A stretch of DNA of 64,000 bases from Anthostomella pinea. Its lineage: Eukaryota > Ascomycota > Sordariomycetes > Xylariales > Xylariaceae. Under the pieces are notes generated by a model, which was not told the DNA's origin, searched no databases, and worked only from the letters and a program-made list of their open reading frames with translations. How positions within the stretch are numbered: the first letter of the stretch is position 1; the number at the start of each line of letters is the position of its first letter. Shown in pieces: positions 1-9,969 of the stretch. The position numbers and the translations under genes were made by a program. The stretch lies in assembly GCA_963556695.1 (NCBI GenBank), contig CAUWAG010000010.1:2294001-2358000 (forward strand), written 5' to 3'.

Positions 1-64
1 TTGACAATATTGCCAATAAGATGATCCGACTGCGAGATGGCAAGTCTATCCCAATCACCCGCAA

Positions 65-2956
65 ATGGGCCACCCCTGGTTCTTCCCCTCAGCAATGACA
101 ACTGCATCAACCGGTGTTTTCCTGACAGAAGCTGAATTACGACGCGTTCATACCCGATTTGGACACCCTTCTATTGGCAAGCTTTACAAGCTCTTGGAGA
201 AATCTGGCAACGAAGCTGATCGAGATGCCATTGCAATGATCAACAAGTTTTGCCATCACTGCCAGGTCAAAGGCCCGTCACCACAGCGGTTCAAGTTCTC
301 CATCAAGAAGGATATTGATTTCAACTACGAAGTCATCGTTGATGTCATGTACCTGGAGAGCAAGCCCGTTCTTCATTGCGTTGACGCCGCTACAGCCTTC
401 CAAACAGCCCAATTCCTTCTCAACCTGTCTGCCAAGGAGACCTGGGAAGCATTGAAACGATGTTGGATTGACACCTATCTTAGCCCTCCAGATGTCCTGA
501 CGCACGATGCCGGTACCAACTTTGCAGCCACAGAATTTCGCGCTGAAGCCCGATTGCTTGGAATCACCTGTCATCAGATTCCCGTTGAAGCTCATTGGTC
601 GATTGGCAAGGTTGAACGGTATCATACCCCCATTCGACGCTCTTACGAGATTATCCAAGCCGAATCATCAGGGATCTCTCGAGAAGCTGCCCTGCAGATG
701 GCAGTAAAAGCCGTGAACGATACCGCCGGTCCTGATGGTCTTGTACCAACACTCTTGGTCTTTGGAGCCTATCCACGCATTACGATGGATTCGCCACCAA
801 CACTATCACAGCTTCAACGTGCACAGGCCCAGGCCAAAGCAATGGCCGAACTACGTAAGCTCCGAGCCAAGCAAAACGTTCAAAATGCTCTGAACACAAG
901 GAACGGCCCTGATACAACCCCAACACTGCCTCTCTCTCTTCCCATCGGCAGTGAAGTCCTTGTCTATCGCGAAAAAGACAAATATCAAGGCCCGTACAAG
1001 GTTCTATCAGTGACAGACCGAAAAGTGACCATTGAGATGGTCAACGGACCAACCCTATTCAGCCGCACGCACGTCAAGCCGTACAACTGTTACCCTGACA
1101 CGACCCTCGATACTGAGAAGCTTAATGACTACGATGCCCCCGTTCCGTTCGAATATCCAGAACCGACACTCCCCCGTCGTCGCGGCCGCCCTCTGAAGCT
1201 CCCTACACCCATCCAAAGCACGAAGCGACCGCGAGGCCGACCCAGAAAAATATATGTGGTACACATAGCCACTACGACTACAAGCGAAGAGGAGAACTTC
1301 GCTGGCTCTTTTGTCCAGCAAGATGAATATGGCATTTTCCTCTCGCACAAGGAGCGTGCTGATCACGCTCTCGCCCTGAAACTGCGCACTGAAGGCAAGA
1401 TCACAGCCCCCGGAGCACCCTTCGAGCAATCCGATCTCGTTGAGATTGAGTCTCTATTTGCCGATGAAGTGCTTGTCCCCATTCTGTTTGACAGCAAGAT
1501 TCACAGTGATACCCGACTGTTTAACTCTTGTCTCGTCCGCACTGTCAAAGGCATCAATGACCGCCCTTACGAGAAGAGCAGACTCGTGGTTCAAGGATAT
1601 AACGATCATGAGAAGCACAGTATCATGACCCAAGCGCCGACGATCATGCGATGTAGCCAACGACTGGCCATGGCTTTGACACCGTCTCTACGACGGCTGG
1701 GTTGCCTCGCCGCCTCTCGAGACATCACTATGGCTTATACACAGTCACGACACCCAATGAATCGTCTTGTCCTATGCAAGCTACCCATTGAACTAAAGAA
1801 GAAGTATCCAGAGGGTACGATTCTTCGCGTCGATAAACCCCTATACGGAATCGCAGAAGCTGGGAATCATTGGTATAACACATATTCTGCCCATCACAAG
1901 GAAAGACTAGAAATGGAGACATCCGTATACGACCCTTGTTTATTTATTACGAAGAAAGGCAACGACTTTGCTATCGCAGCCCTTCAAACTGACGACACCT
2001 TTGTCATTGGTACTACCAGCTTCTTAGAGAAGGAAGAAGACGAAACGAGGAAAGCGGGCTACAAGACGAAGCCACGAACCCAGTTTGATACTGGTTCTTC
2101 TGGCGACTTTAACGGATACCGCCTAGAATTTCAGACTAAGAGCATGACAGCGACTCAAAAGGGACAAGCTGACAAGCTCGTCTTGATTGACATGAGTGAC
2201 AAGGACTACAAGCAGAGATTCATTGAGCAACGAGCAAGAGGCGCCTACATTGCCTCCATCTGTCAACCAGAAGCCGCATTCGACTATTCTATCGCAGCCC
2301 AAGCCCAAGAACCCTCCGACAAGGACGTCGAGATGCTAAACAAACGCATTCAGTGGCAACTAGACAACAAGTTACGTGGACTTCGATTCGTGACGACTGA
2401 TCTGTCTATTGCTAAACTCTTTGTGTTCGTTGATGGATCATTCGCCAATAACAAGGACCTATCATCACAGATCGGATTTGTCATTATCCTCGGGAGTGAA
2501 TCATCTGGTAATGGTGAGATATTCACATTTGATCTGACCGGAAACATTGTTCATTGGTCCTCTACCAAATGCAAGAGAGTCACACGGAGCGTTCTAGCTT
2601 CTGAAATCTATGGCATGGTTGCTGGCTATGACTACGGATACGTGATCCACCGTACAGTGGCAACTATCTGCCAACGCCTCGAAGTACCTACGATCCCCCT
2701 GATCTTTTGCACGGACTCATACTCGCTATACCAGTGCCTTATCAAGCTCGGTACTACCAATAAGAAGCGCCTGATGATCGACATCATGGCGCTCCGGCAG
2801 TCATACGAGAATCATGAGATCACAGAAATCCGATGGATCCATGGTGAGGATAACCCTGCTGACTCGATGACCAAATCGTCTCCAAATAAAGCTCTTCATA
2901 GTCTTGTTTCTAATAACAAGACAACGGTTCGAGTTGAAGGCTGGGTTCAGCGCTGA
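65..2956 (+). CDS. Copia Pol: integrase, reverse transcriptase, RNase H
   Basis: An uninterrupted 963-codon frame. In order it shows a GAG-pre-integrase zinc region (HTRFGH...CHHC, residues about 29-67), an integrase core with acidic residues in VIVDVMYLES, VLTHDAGTNF and WSIGKVERYH, a basic linker with two RGRP AT-hook-like motifs (about 375-395), the RT with LQTDD in place of YxDD (a form I associate with fungal Copia elements), and a Ty1-type RNase H with VDGSFA and SVLASEIYG. The ATG at 65 is only the first Met of the open frame. The natural polyprotein continues upstream in another frame: the protease frame overlaps it by about 25 codons and stops at 96-98. The same frame offset is present in copy 2, so it predates both insertions. 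Confidence 0.93.
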   Translation: MGHPWFFPSAMTTASTGVFLTEAELRRVHTRFGHPSIGKLYKLLEKSGNEADRDAIAMINKFCHHCQVKGPSPQRFKFSIKKDIDFNYEVIVDVMYLESKPVLHCVDAATAFQTAQFLLNLSAKETWEALKRCWIDTYLSPPDVLTHDAGTNFAATEFRAEARLLGITCHQIPVEAHWSIGKVERYHTPIRRSYEIIQAESSGISREAALQMAVKAVNDTAGPDGLVPTLLVFGAYPRITMDSPPTLSQLQRAQAQAKAMAELRKLRAKQNVQNALNTRNGPDTTPTLPLSLPIGSEVLVYREKDKYQGPYKVLSVTDRKVTIEMVNGPTLFSRTHVKPYNCYPDTTLDTEKLNDYDAPVPFEYPEPTLPRRRGRPLKLPTPIQSTKRPRGRPRKIYVVHIATTTTSEEENFAGSFVQQDEYGIFLSHKERADHALALKLRTEGKITAPGAPFEQSDLVEIESLFADEVLVPILFDSKIHSDTRLFNSCLVRTVKGINDRPYEKSRLVVQGYNDHEKHSIMTQAPTIMRCSQRLAMALTPSLRRLGCLAASRDITMAYTQSRHPMNRLVLCKLPIELKKKYPEGTILRVDKPLYGIAEAGNHWYNTYSAHHKERLEMETSVYDPCLFITKKGNDFAIAALQTDDTFVIGTTSFLEKEEDETRKAGYKTKPRTQFDTGSSGDFNGYRLEFQTKSMTATQKGQADKLVLIDMSDKDYKQRFIEQRARGAYIASICQPEAAFDYSIAAQAQEPSDKDVEMLNKRIQWQLDNKLRGLRFVTTDLSIAKLFVFVDGSFANNKDLSSQIGFVIILGSESSGNGEIFTFDLTGNIVHWSSTKCKRVTRSVLASEIYGMVAGYDYGYVIHRTVATICQRLEVPTIPLIFCTDSYSLYQCLIKLGTTNKKRLMIDIMALRQSYENHEITEIRWIHGEDNPADSMTKSSPNKALHSLVSNNKTTVRVEGWVQR

Positions 2957-3012
2957 GATCACCTAGAAAGACGGTTTGATGGAATCGCAACCATGAAAGA
3001 AAGAGTATCCTG

Positions 3013-3216
3013 TGTTGGATCCATGCGATTCCAGACTGCAAACCATCTATACCAGGACCCATATGTATGATTAGATAAGATAAGATAGTGGATTGAGAGG
3101 GCACTTGGCCAGACCTTCGAGTCCAGCTAGATTCCTCTCAATCCAACCATCAGCAACATCATGACCTTGACCCCATACTCGAGTATTATGATTGATCGTT
3201 CAAGCCTGTTCCAACA
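3013..3216 (+). repeat. 3' LTR of Copia copy 1 (204 bp)
   Basis: Starts TGTTGG and ends CCAACA, a perfect terminal inverted pair with TG..CA ends. By eye it matches the 5' LTR of copy 2 (30437-30640) at 203 of 204 positions. Confidence 0.93.
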
Positions 3217-3770
3217 AACATCGAATATAATAATACCTTAAAATATATCTTTAAATAGTTCGTATATTGAAGTAAAAAATAATAACCCTACCGCTTTATT
3301 ACTAAGTTAAATAAACGCGTTATAACTATATTTAAATACCAGTTTATTCGCGTAAAGTAACTATAGAATAACAACATAAGTAAACTATATATATTTAAAG
3401 CTTCTACTTTTCAAATTTTTATGTAGTAATTTCTTTAATTTCAATTTAAAGCAGGCGGTTATAAATAACGGTAACGTATATTAAACGCGTTACGTGTTAC
3501 TTATAATTATTAATAGTAAATTAAAAACTAATTAGTCAACTAAATAATCCTTGAATACGCGTTACTTTATAAAAATAACAGCTATTTAAAAAATAACATT
3601 TACCAGTAATATATACGATATAAACTTCGAAAAACGGTATCAACGACTTATATATTTAAAAGAAATATGAGAATTTACTATGAAGCCTATAAAATACTAT
3701 AAATCCCTTTATTCAAAAGGAAACGTTACGTTTAAAAAATATAAGAAATCCTCCGGTTATAACGTGTGAC
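3217..3770. other. AT-rich block, probably RIP-degraded transposon DNA
   Basis: Very AT-rich with many TpA steps and no coding frame. It begins directly at the LTR end and returns to normal composition near 3770. The sharp composition switch is what RIP leaves in Pezizomycotina repeats. Confidence 0.7.
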
Positions 3771-5470
3771 GAGCCGTCTAACCTATAAGGCTAAAGGGTT
3801 CTATAGGGTTTATGTTCTGAGGTAAGTCAACACAAAGGACAATAGAGGCTTCTGTCAACTAGAAGACACTCAGATGCTGGGGCTTGGTCTGAACTGGGTT
3901 CACTGCGTAGTCGAGTCGCCAGGAGATTTCTCCCACCTTAGGGTTGGCTAAGATGCTTAGATTGATCACTGAGGTAGAGACTGTCTATCTATCTGGCTAG
4001 GAAATATCTGTCCTTATATATCCAATCTCTCCCTCACTGATTAGGTGGCTCACCCTGGATCACTATAGTGATCCAGTGATTCAAATTCTTAGTCACGTGA
4101 CCCAGGCTCTGCTGGTCGCGTGATCTGTGTACCGTTGCTCCGTTGCTCCGATCTCTCCCACTGATCAGCACCCCACTCACTCTCTGGTCAATCTGTTTCC
4201 AATCGTCCCTTCTAGGTCTGCTATCAGGCCGCACTGTTCGTTGATTGATTGATTGATTGTATTTAACGTGGGGGATCGCTCCTCAGTAGTGCAGATCACG
4301 CCTCCCAGAGCCTCTGCATCGCAGGGTTGTGGAGGTATCAAGATAATAAGTACAGTCAGTCCCGCTCACGAGTCCATCCCTGTTGTTGCGGCTGTATAAC
4401 TTTGGGGTCATCCATCTGGTCCTTCAAGAACAGCTATCTATCGGGGGCAGATTGATGAAAAGAACTTGCTCTTCTCAACAAATCTTGTCCATTCTGTGCT
4501 CCTCTCCCCCAAGTATTGTAAACAGCTCGGTGCTTGTGATTGCCTGATGGCCCACGTACATTCGGTCACTTGTGAATGACAGCCGGTTCTCGGCCGTCGA
4601 TCTGAAAAAAGAACTTGTCATTTGGCAAGAAATCGCCCTCTGAAAGCTCGCTGCTTACATGCAGCTGATACATTCCCATCTCGGACTGGCTCGTGTCTCA
4701 GCTCGGGTTGTCCGAGAAAGTGACTGTCCACCTATGGCATGCGCCAACATTGTGACTGTCTCTTTTACTGACTTGTCAAGTCTTAGGGTGACTCCTTCAA
4801 TCCTCATCCATCCGTGATCATCCAGCTGCGTCTGATGGAAAGCCGGGATTGCGGTGTCGTGGATCTCACCAGATAGTAGCTTTCCAATCGCCAGGACTTC
4901 AATGAAGATGTCGCTTTCTTCTTGGTTCATATTGAACACGATTGACTCTTCTTCGTGACCGGATGTCATTTCGTTGTTATTAACGATGATAAAAATCGTG
5001 GATGACTTGGAGGCGTTACGATCCTGTAGGGAAGATACTAAGAAAACTGGGTAAACGTTGTCCGAATTCGTAAGAGGATCAAAAGGCTGCTGGAAGAAGA
5101 GTCTATATACTGCTAATGAAGGTGGTCGCGTGGCGTGAACAGTTGCGGCCCCTCTGACTGTCTTGACGCAACATCAGCCAACCATCCGCGTGATAAGCCT
5201 CCCGCATCCAATTATGTCTTCCTGTGGAAATTAGGAATGGTCCGTATTGAAAGAGGAACAAGGGTAGCTGATGGGGGTACCTTCCTACTTAAATAGGTGG
5301 GAAACTGACCTCTGACGGCTATCAAATGTGATCCCACAGGATGACACATATGCTGCTCACAGCAATCACATCAAGGCTAAATACGCCACTGTCATAATAT
5401 CTGACACTTCCAATGGTGAACTCGCACTGAGGGCCGTCGCCGTTCAGGGGTCGTAATAATTCCGCCTTAG
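3771..5470. other. Non-coding accessory DNA, no convincing gene
   Basis: Normal composition. It contains TTGA tandem repeats near 4241-4257 and one short frame on the minus strand (4655-4969, 104 codons) without domain, introns or supporting context. The part around 3850-4400 reads like old repeat sequence but I cannot name a family. Confidence 0.5.
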
Positions 5471-5790
5471 ATCATTGAATGCGGGCAACGTTACGCATTT
5501 CGGGAACCTCTTCCGAAACACTTCGAAGCTGGAATGGTTCGCTGGGCTGCCGTATGTCTCCCCGCTTACGCAGCCGTCGAAACATATATTTCACGCGCAA
5601 ATGGTCACACAAGATGTGGCAGAAGTCCGCGGCATCAAACACTCCTGTCTCCCCAAACCAGGACTCCTCTTTCGCATTCATGACCCCGGAGGGCTCGTCG
5701 GCGCACAACTAAACTGACGAAAGAAAAAATAAGAAGAAAAAACGAAGGAAAAAAGAGCCAAACCCGGGAACCCCCAAACAGACCAAAAAG
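5471..5790. other. Degenerate sequence with a motif shared with the 33.3 kb insertion
   Basis: Frames on both strands are open for about 80 codons but none is recognisable. On the minus strand, roughly 5750-5795 contains a stretch (TGCTTTTTGG then CGGGTTTGGCTC) that aligns with the 92-bp insertion at 33270-33361. Neither copy has a protein-level explanation. Confidence 0.4.
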
Positions 5791-5955
5791 CATCTCATCC
5801 TCGTTGTCGGCCGGCACGATATGAATCTTGAGGCCGCTCCCACTTCCAGTACCGTTCATAGGGTCATCAGCTTCCATGGAGATACCGTCAAGCGCCAGCG
5901 CGACTGTGGCTTCTGATGCATGTCTGAACTCCAGGAGGGCGAAAAGCTGGTCGTC
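5791..5955 (-). pseudogene. U2AF large-subunit RRM fragment
   Basis: The minus-strand frame reads FALLEFRHASEATVALALDG followed by an acidic Gly/Ser-rich stretch and GLKIHIVPA. This resembles the RNP1-to-beta4 part of the second RRM of fungal U2AF65 splicing factors, which continue with an IRRP-type motif before the DYIVPA segment. Here the IRRP-like residues are missing, and nothing of the rest of U2AF is present. Only about 55 codons are recognisable. It sits just downstream of the zinc-finger gene on the same strand, so it may be a captured exon scrap. Identification is from family memory without a search. Confidence 0.6.
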
Positions 5956-6094
5956 GGTCGTCGTCGTCGGCCTTGGCCTTGTCCTTGTCTTCTACTTCTT
6001 CGTCCTCGTCGTCGTCTGCTGGCCATATGTTAGCTCAATATCATGGAAAAGGATGATCTCTCCTGTTCGGCCCTCGTCCATACCTTTTCGGCAC

Positions 6095-6899
6095 TTAGGC
6101 CTCGCCACGGGCCCGAGCAGCCACCAGAGCAGCGAACTGATGGTGGCGGGCGTGGCGGCAGGCGCTGCTCTTCCCGAAGGCTTTGCCACAAGCTGCAACG
6201 GCACCAACACCCGGCCACGGGCACACGAACAGATCATCGTCGTTGCTCACAACAGCCCCCATATGGTGGCCCTTGAAGTGGCCGACCAACTGTGCCTCAG
6301 TCCCGAAGGACAGCCCACAGCCTCTCCAATAGCACTTGGTGCCCAAATGGTCGAACATTATGTGCTCTTTCATCTGCGGCACTGCGGGTCTGACCTCCGT
6401 GCAGCCCTGTTCCGGGCACAGGACACGACCACGGACCATGAGACCAGTCTTGGCCTTGGCGAGGGCGGCGGCGCCGGCTGCGGCAGGGATTGCGGACGGG
6501 TCGTTGACGAGAGCAAGAGGAGGAACAGCGGCGTTGCCAGCCGCACCGGGGACTGCATCGTCGGCGGCGTCGGCGGCGAGGCCGGCGCGACGGGAGAGGC
6601 GAGCGGTGGCGGCGGCACGATCAGCGGCGGCGAGATCGTCGTTGGTGATTACTTTATTACTGTTAGTATTTGATGTTGCACTTCGCCATTGGATATCAGG
6701 ATAGGGCTTGTGGTAGAGAGATCCATCTGAGATCTACAACCAAGCTGCCCCTTTACGATCTGAGTTAGAAGTTGGTCTGCTACTTACGATGGAGATGGCT
6801 GATGGCTGCAGCCGCCTCTGCTCTGGTGAGGTGAACCCGGCTCACCAGTGCCTTCATGAGGGCATCGTGGGCCTCGCTGGACAGAGGGACAGAGGACAT
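6095..6899 (-). CDS. C2H2 zinc-finger protein, accessory family (locus 1)
   Basis: Two exons (6788-6899 and 6095-6651) joined by a 136-nt intron (GTAAGT; branch-like ATACTAAC; 3' AAAG) give a 222-residue protein, with phase preserved. The N-terminal half is Ala-rich and helical. The C-terminal third has two good C2H2 fingers (CX4CX12HX4H from CPEQGC; CX4CX12HX3H from CYWRGC) and a third, irregular one ending CRHARHH. A nucleic-acid-binding or regulatory role is inferred from the fingers only. Related but broken sequence lies at 32.65-32.86 kb (same Ala-rich segment) and near 34.4 kb (same LT.AEAA motif). The intron's 3' site is somewhat unusual, so expression is not certain. Confidence 0.62.
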
Positions 6900-8086
6900 G
6901 GTGTCGGTGCGGGGGTTGGTGAAGATGTCGTTGAGGATGAGGGTGGTGCTGTCGGTGTCGATGGTGATGATCTTGTCGAGGAAAAAACATGGGAAACAGC
7001 AAGTTGTTCGGTAGTATAGGGCTGCGAAGCTGGAAAGACAAGACCCCAGGACAGGCAAGCGGAGAAGCAATCTTATAAACTACACTAAGCGGGGCGGACG
7101 CGCAGACAGGATCTCCAGCCATGTCGGCGATTCTATCTGTTCGTGTTATTTCATCTATATATGTGCAACCCGCCTTGCACGGTACGTCATTCACGGTACC
7201 TCTGTGAGGGCCCTGAGGATTTCAAAACCGGGTGCAAGCATTAACAGTGAGGAAAAAGCTGGTACTGTTCGTCTGGTGTTGCTAATACTATTCACTATCG
7301 ACCCGACGACCCCTTTTGCTAATACAGGGACTTACTTATATAGTCGAAGTCGGCCCAGGCAAAATACAGTCAACAAAAGCTGGAGTATGAGACAACAAGC
7401 GCATGGGTTCGTTATGGCACGTCAGTTTATCAAACTCACGAGTCTATCCGTCTCAATTTGAGGGCGCCTTCGAACGCCATACACAAAGAAAACCCGTCAA
7501 CAGGCTGCGGAAGACGACAAAGGATGTATCCCAAGCTTGTAGGCTTGTGAATACTTTACTATTTAGCTCACTTGAATAGTCGTGATCTAAAGCATTATTA
7601 TGTCTGCAGTATGACGCAGCCGTTCAGCCATCGTCTTCTCGTAACTAATACGTATAGGAACTGACGAGATGCGTTAGCTTCTCTGCGTTCTCACAGCTTG
7701 ATGCGTTTATATAATAGACACTACCGTCGTCATACGTGACATCGACCTAGCTGTAGCTTCAACGTGAATCTACTGGCCTGGGGATATCGTGAACAGCAAA
7801 GAGTATATCGAGAATATCCAGCTTTAATTCAGCAAGAAGAAAGCCACAAGCCGTCCTGTCTGAAGCCATCGCCGTCCTGGCCCAGCCGCCCACCGCTATG
7901 TGTCCCCGCTTGTGCAAATTTGTCCCTCTTTCTTTCCCACTGGGTGAGAGCTGAGGGAAGATTTCTGTTCTTTGGCCAAGGCATCGACAAAAGCATCAAC
8001 AGCAAGCTCGACAGCACACCGCACACCGCACCCATCACTATCCCATACTCACACCACCATACCTCCATACCACGACTGCCATCACG
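6900..8086. other. Intergenic, flanking zinc-finger loci 1 and 3
   Basis: No gene recognised. It would contain the 5' region of the minus-strand gene ending at 6899 and of the plus-strand gene starting at 8087, which are divergent. Confidence 0.5.
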
Positions 8087-8575
8087 ATGGCCCCCTGCGA
8101 CCCCGACCTCGTCGATCTGGCTTCAGCCTATGGTGTTTGCACCAACCCCGGCGCGCTGCTGCCCGCCGACCGCAAGTACGACTGCCTGCTGTCCTTCCGG
8201 TACCAAGGTGGCACCGACAAGGGCCTGGTGGAGCATGTGGTCAACATGCACCCGGGAGGAAACTGCTTTTTTCCCGGCTGCGGCGCGGGAGAAGGCCCGG
8301 GCCCGGGACACTTAGCCGTTGGGGGTCTTCGGGACCACCTCCGCCACCAGCACCCGGTAATCCTGGTGCAGGTGCAGGTGCTGGAGCCGCAGGAGCCGCA
8401 GCCGCAGCCGCAGCAGCAGGGCCAGCAACAGCAAATGGTCCTCGTCACGAAGACGAATCACGTGTGCTGCTGGCCCGGCTGCCAGAAGGACCCGCTCGAG
8501 GGCTCCGGCGCCGACCGTTGTGTTCGCTGGCACAACTACACGGAGCTGGCCCAGGGCTTGGCCGGAGGTTTTTAG
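8087..8575 (+). CDS. C2H2-like zinc-finger protein, accessory family (locus 3)
   Basis: A single-exon 162-codon frame with good ATG context (CACGATGGC). Residues about 28-60 hold a finger-like module (PADRKYDC...GLVEHVVNMHPGG) followed by CFFPGCG and an HLRHQH end, a PQ-rich spacer (about 105-125), and a last Cys/His cluster (CCWPGC...CVRWHN). The module is nearly identical in protein and DNA to the relic at 33.4 kb, which keeps a CxxC pair (CQLC); here the second Cys is Ser (CLLS), so the first finger may not bind zinc. Function unknown. Confidence 0.6.
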   Translation: MAPCDPDLVDLASAYGVCTNPGALLPADRKYDCLLSFRYQGGTDKGLVEHVVNMHPGGNCFFPGCGAGEGPGPGHLAVGGLRDHLRHQHPVILVQVQVLEPQEPQPQPQQQGQQQQMVLVTKTNHVCCWPGCQKDPLEGSGADRCVRWHNYTELAQGLAGGF

Positions 8576-9272
8576 GCAGTGTAAGTGTATCCGTGGTGTT
8601 GGCTCTTATAACACCAGGCTAACAGATGACAATAGGATCATACAAGATGATCACTTGGCTGCTGCTTGGGTCCCCTTCGCCGGGGCACCCTGAAGGTCTG
8701 GTGGGCCGTGGCAGCACCACCCCTTGGTCGTTCGTCTGGCTTGTTTCGGTTCCGTTGGGGTTCGCTCAGTTTTGTTAAGCTCGGAAAGGGGTTGGAAGCA
8801 TTGCCCTTGGGGCTTGCCGCGAATACAAGAAGTTCTGGGTCGACACAAGCCGAGTCTGCAACATGCGATGTGAATCTGTCTGTGACTATGTCTGTGGTGA
8901 CTGCAACGCTTGAAATAATCCTGCAACACGATACTGATATTTGGTATAAGCGCTGGCATAATCAGGATTACAGGATAAGTTAACCGCCTGGTGTAGTGCT
9001 CAAACCAGTCCGATTATTCCACCTTGTGATGCCAACAAGCTGGGGACGGAAGGAGCAGGAGAATGAGATGGCTGATGATTGGTACGTAAAGCAGGGAGAC
9101 TTCGAAGATCGATGCTGATGTTTAGGTCTCCCATTCGCACTTGCGCCACGCATGCACTTCTCGAGATATCCAGTTGCCCAACTCTACCTTAGTATTTCGC
9201 AGAAGACTAGGCAACAATGTACTCAGTCGTCGATTTGCCTCGTTCAGCCAGAAACTTTACCGAGCTGGACAT
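8576..9272. other. Intergenic, nothing recognised
   Basis: Ordinary composition; only short shadow frames. Confidence 0.5.
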
Positions 9273-9751
9273 TTCCCCTTGATAACGGTCTCAGACTTGG
9301 TCCTGGCCAACGAGGAAGGCGAAGCCCTCGAGTCCACCGACAAGATCATCAACACCGCCGGCTTCATGATCAACTCGGCCCTCCATATTGTTGACCCCTG
9401 ACGATACAGACATGTGCTAGTTTCACGAGGACTTGCCGGTCTATGCCAGATGCGGCGGAGTAGCGATTGCGGAAGAAGAGCAAGAAGCGATCACCAAGGC
9501 ACTGGGTCCGTGTCCAGGCGTACGGAGAAAGCGTTGGGGAGGATGCGGGTTACTACATCGCGTTGAAGAGAGTATGCCACACTCAGCTTCTGACTGAAGC
9601 CGCGGCGGCAGTTGGGATTGCCAATAAGCCCATCGATCCCGAGCAGGCGGGCTATACCAGGCAGATGAGCACGCCCGGGTTCATGCACATGCAGTTCGTC
9701 TCTGGGTATGACTTGGCCCTCAAGGAGAGCAACGAGGAATCCATGAAATGA
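9273..9751 (+). pseudogene. Class II aldolase/adducin-family pseudogene
   Basis: Three stretches of this family are recognisable in different frames: SDLVLANEEGEAL...INTAGFMINSALH (about 9290-9395), FHEDLPVYARCGGVAIAEEE (about 9430-9480) and RVCHTQLLTEAAAAVG...MQFVSGYDL (about 9570-9720). In intact members these are joined by a segment with the metal-binding HTH motif, which is absent here. There are in-frame stops after the first block (TGA, then TAG) and a frameshift before the third. The family catalyses aldol chemistry with divalent metal; this copy cannot. It lies just upstream of another broken enzyme gene. Confidence 0.75.
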
Positions 9752-9969
9752 TCAGGTGTGATCCATATTGGTTAGAAGTTGATCAATAGAAGTTACGACC
9801 CGTGGTGCTTGCGTGTTGGCCAAGACCTGTCACCTTTGCGTCCGTCGCCGTCTCCGCATAAGGTAGTACCGCGATCTTCAACGTCATACTGACAACACCA
9901 GCTGAGGCGAAAAGACGTCTACATTAATACCACGTTCACATATTCGAACTTTTCATCGGAAACTCACGA

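Larger units (their letters stand above)
1..3216 (+). mobile_element. Ty1/Copia LTR retrotransposon, 3' part (copy 1)
   Basis: The 3' half of a Copia element whose 5' half lies left of the window. It carries an integrase-RT-RNase H frame, a purine run (2995-3005) and one 3' LTR. Its sequence is almost the same as copy 2 at 24.4-30.6 kb, in the opposite orientation. The reading frame is free of stops, so this is a recent insertion. The target-site duplication cannot be tested because the 5' end is missing. Confidence 0.95.

Noticed and set aside
5828..6673. 281-codon plus-strand frame
   Set aside because: Antisense to the zinc-finger gene and the U2AF scrap; low-complexity Gly/Ser/Ala only.
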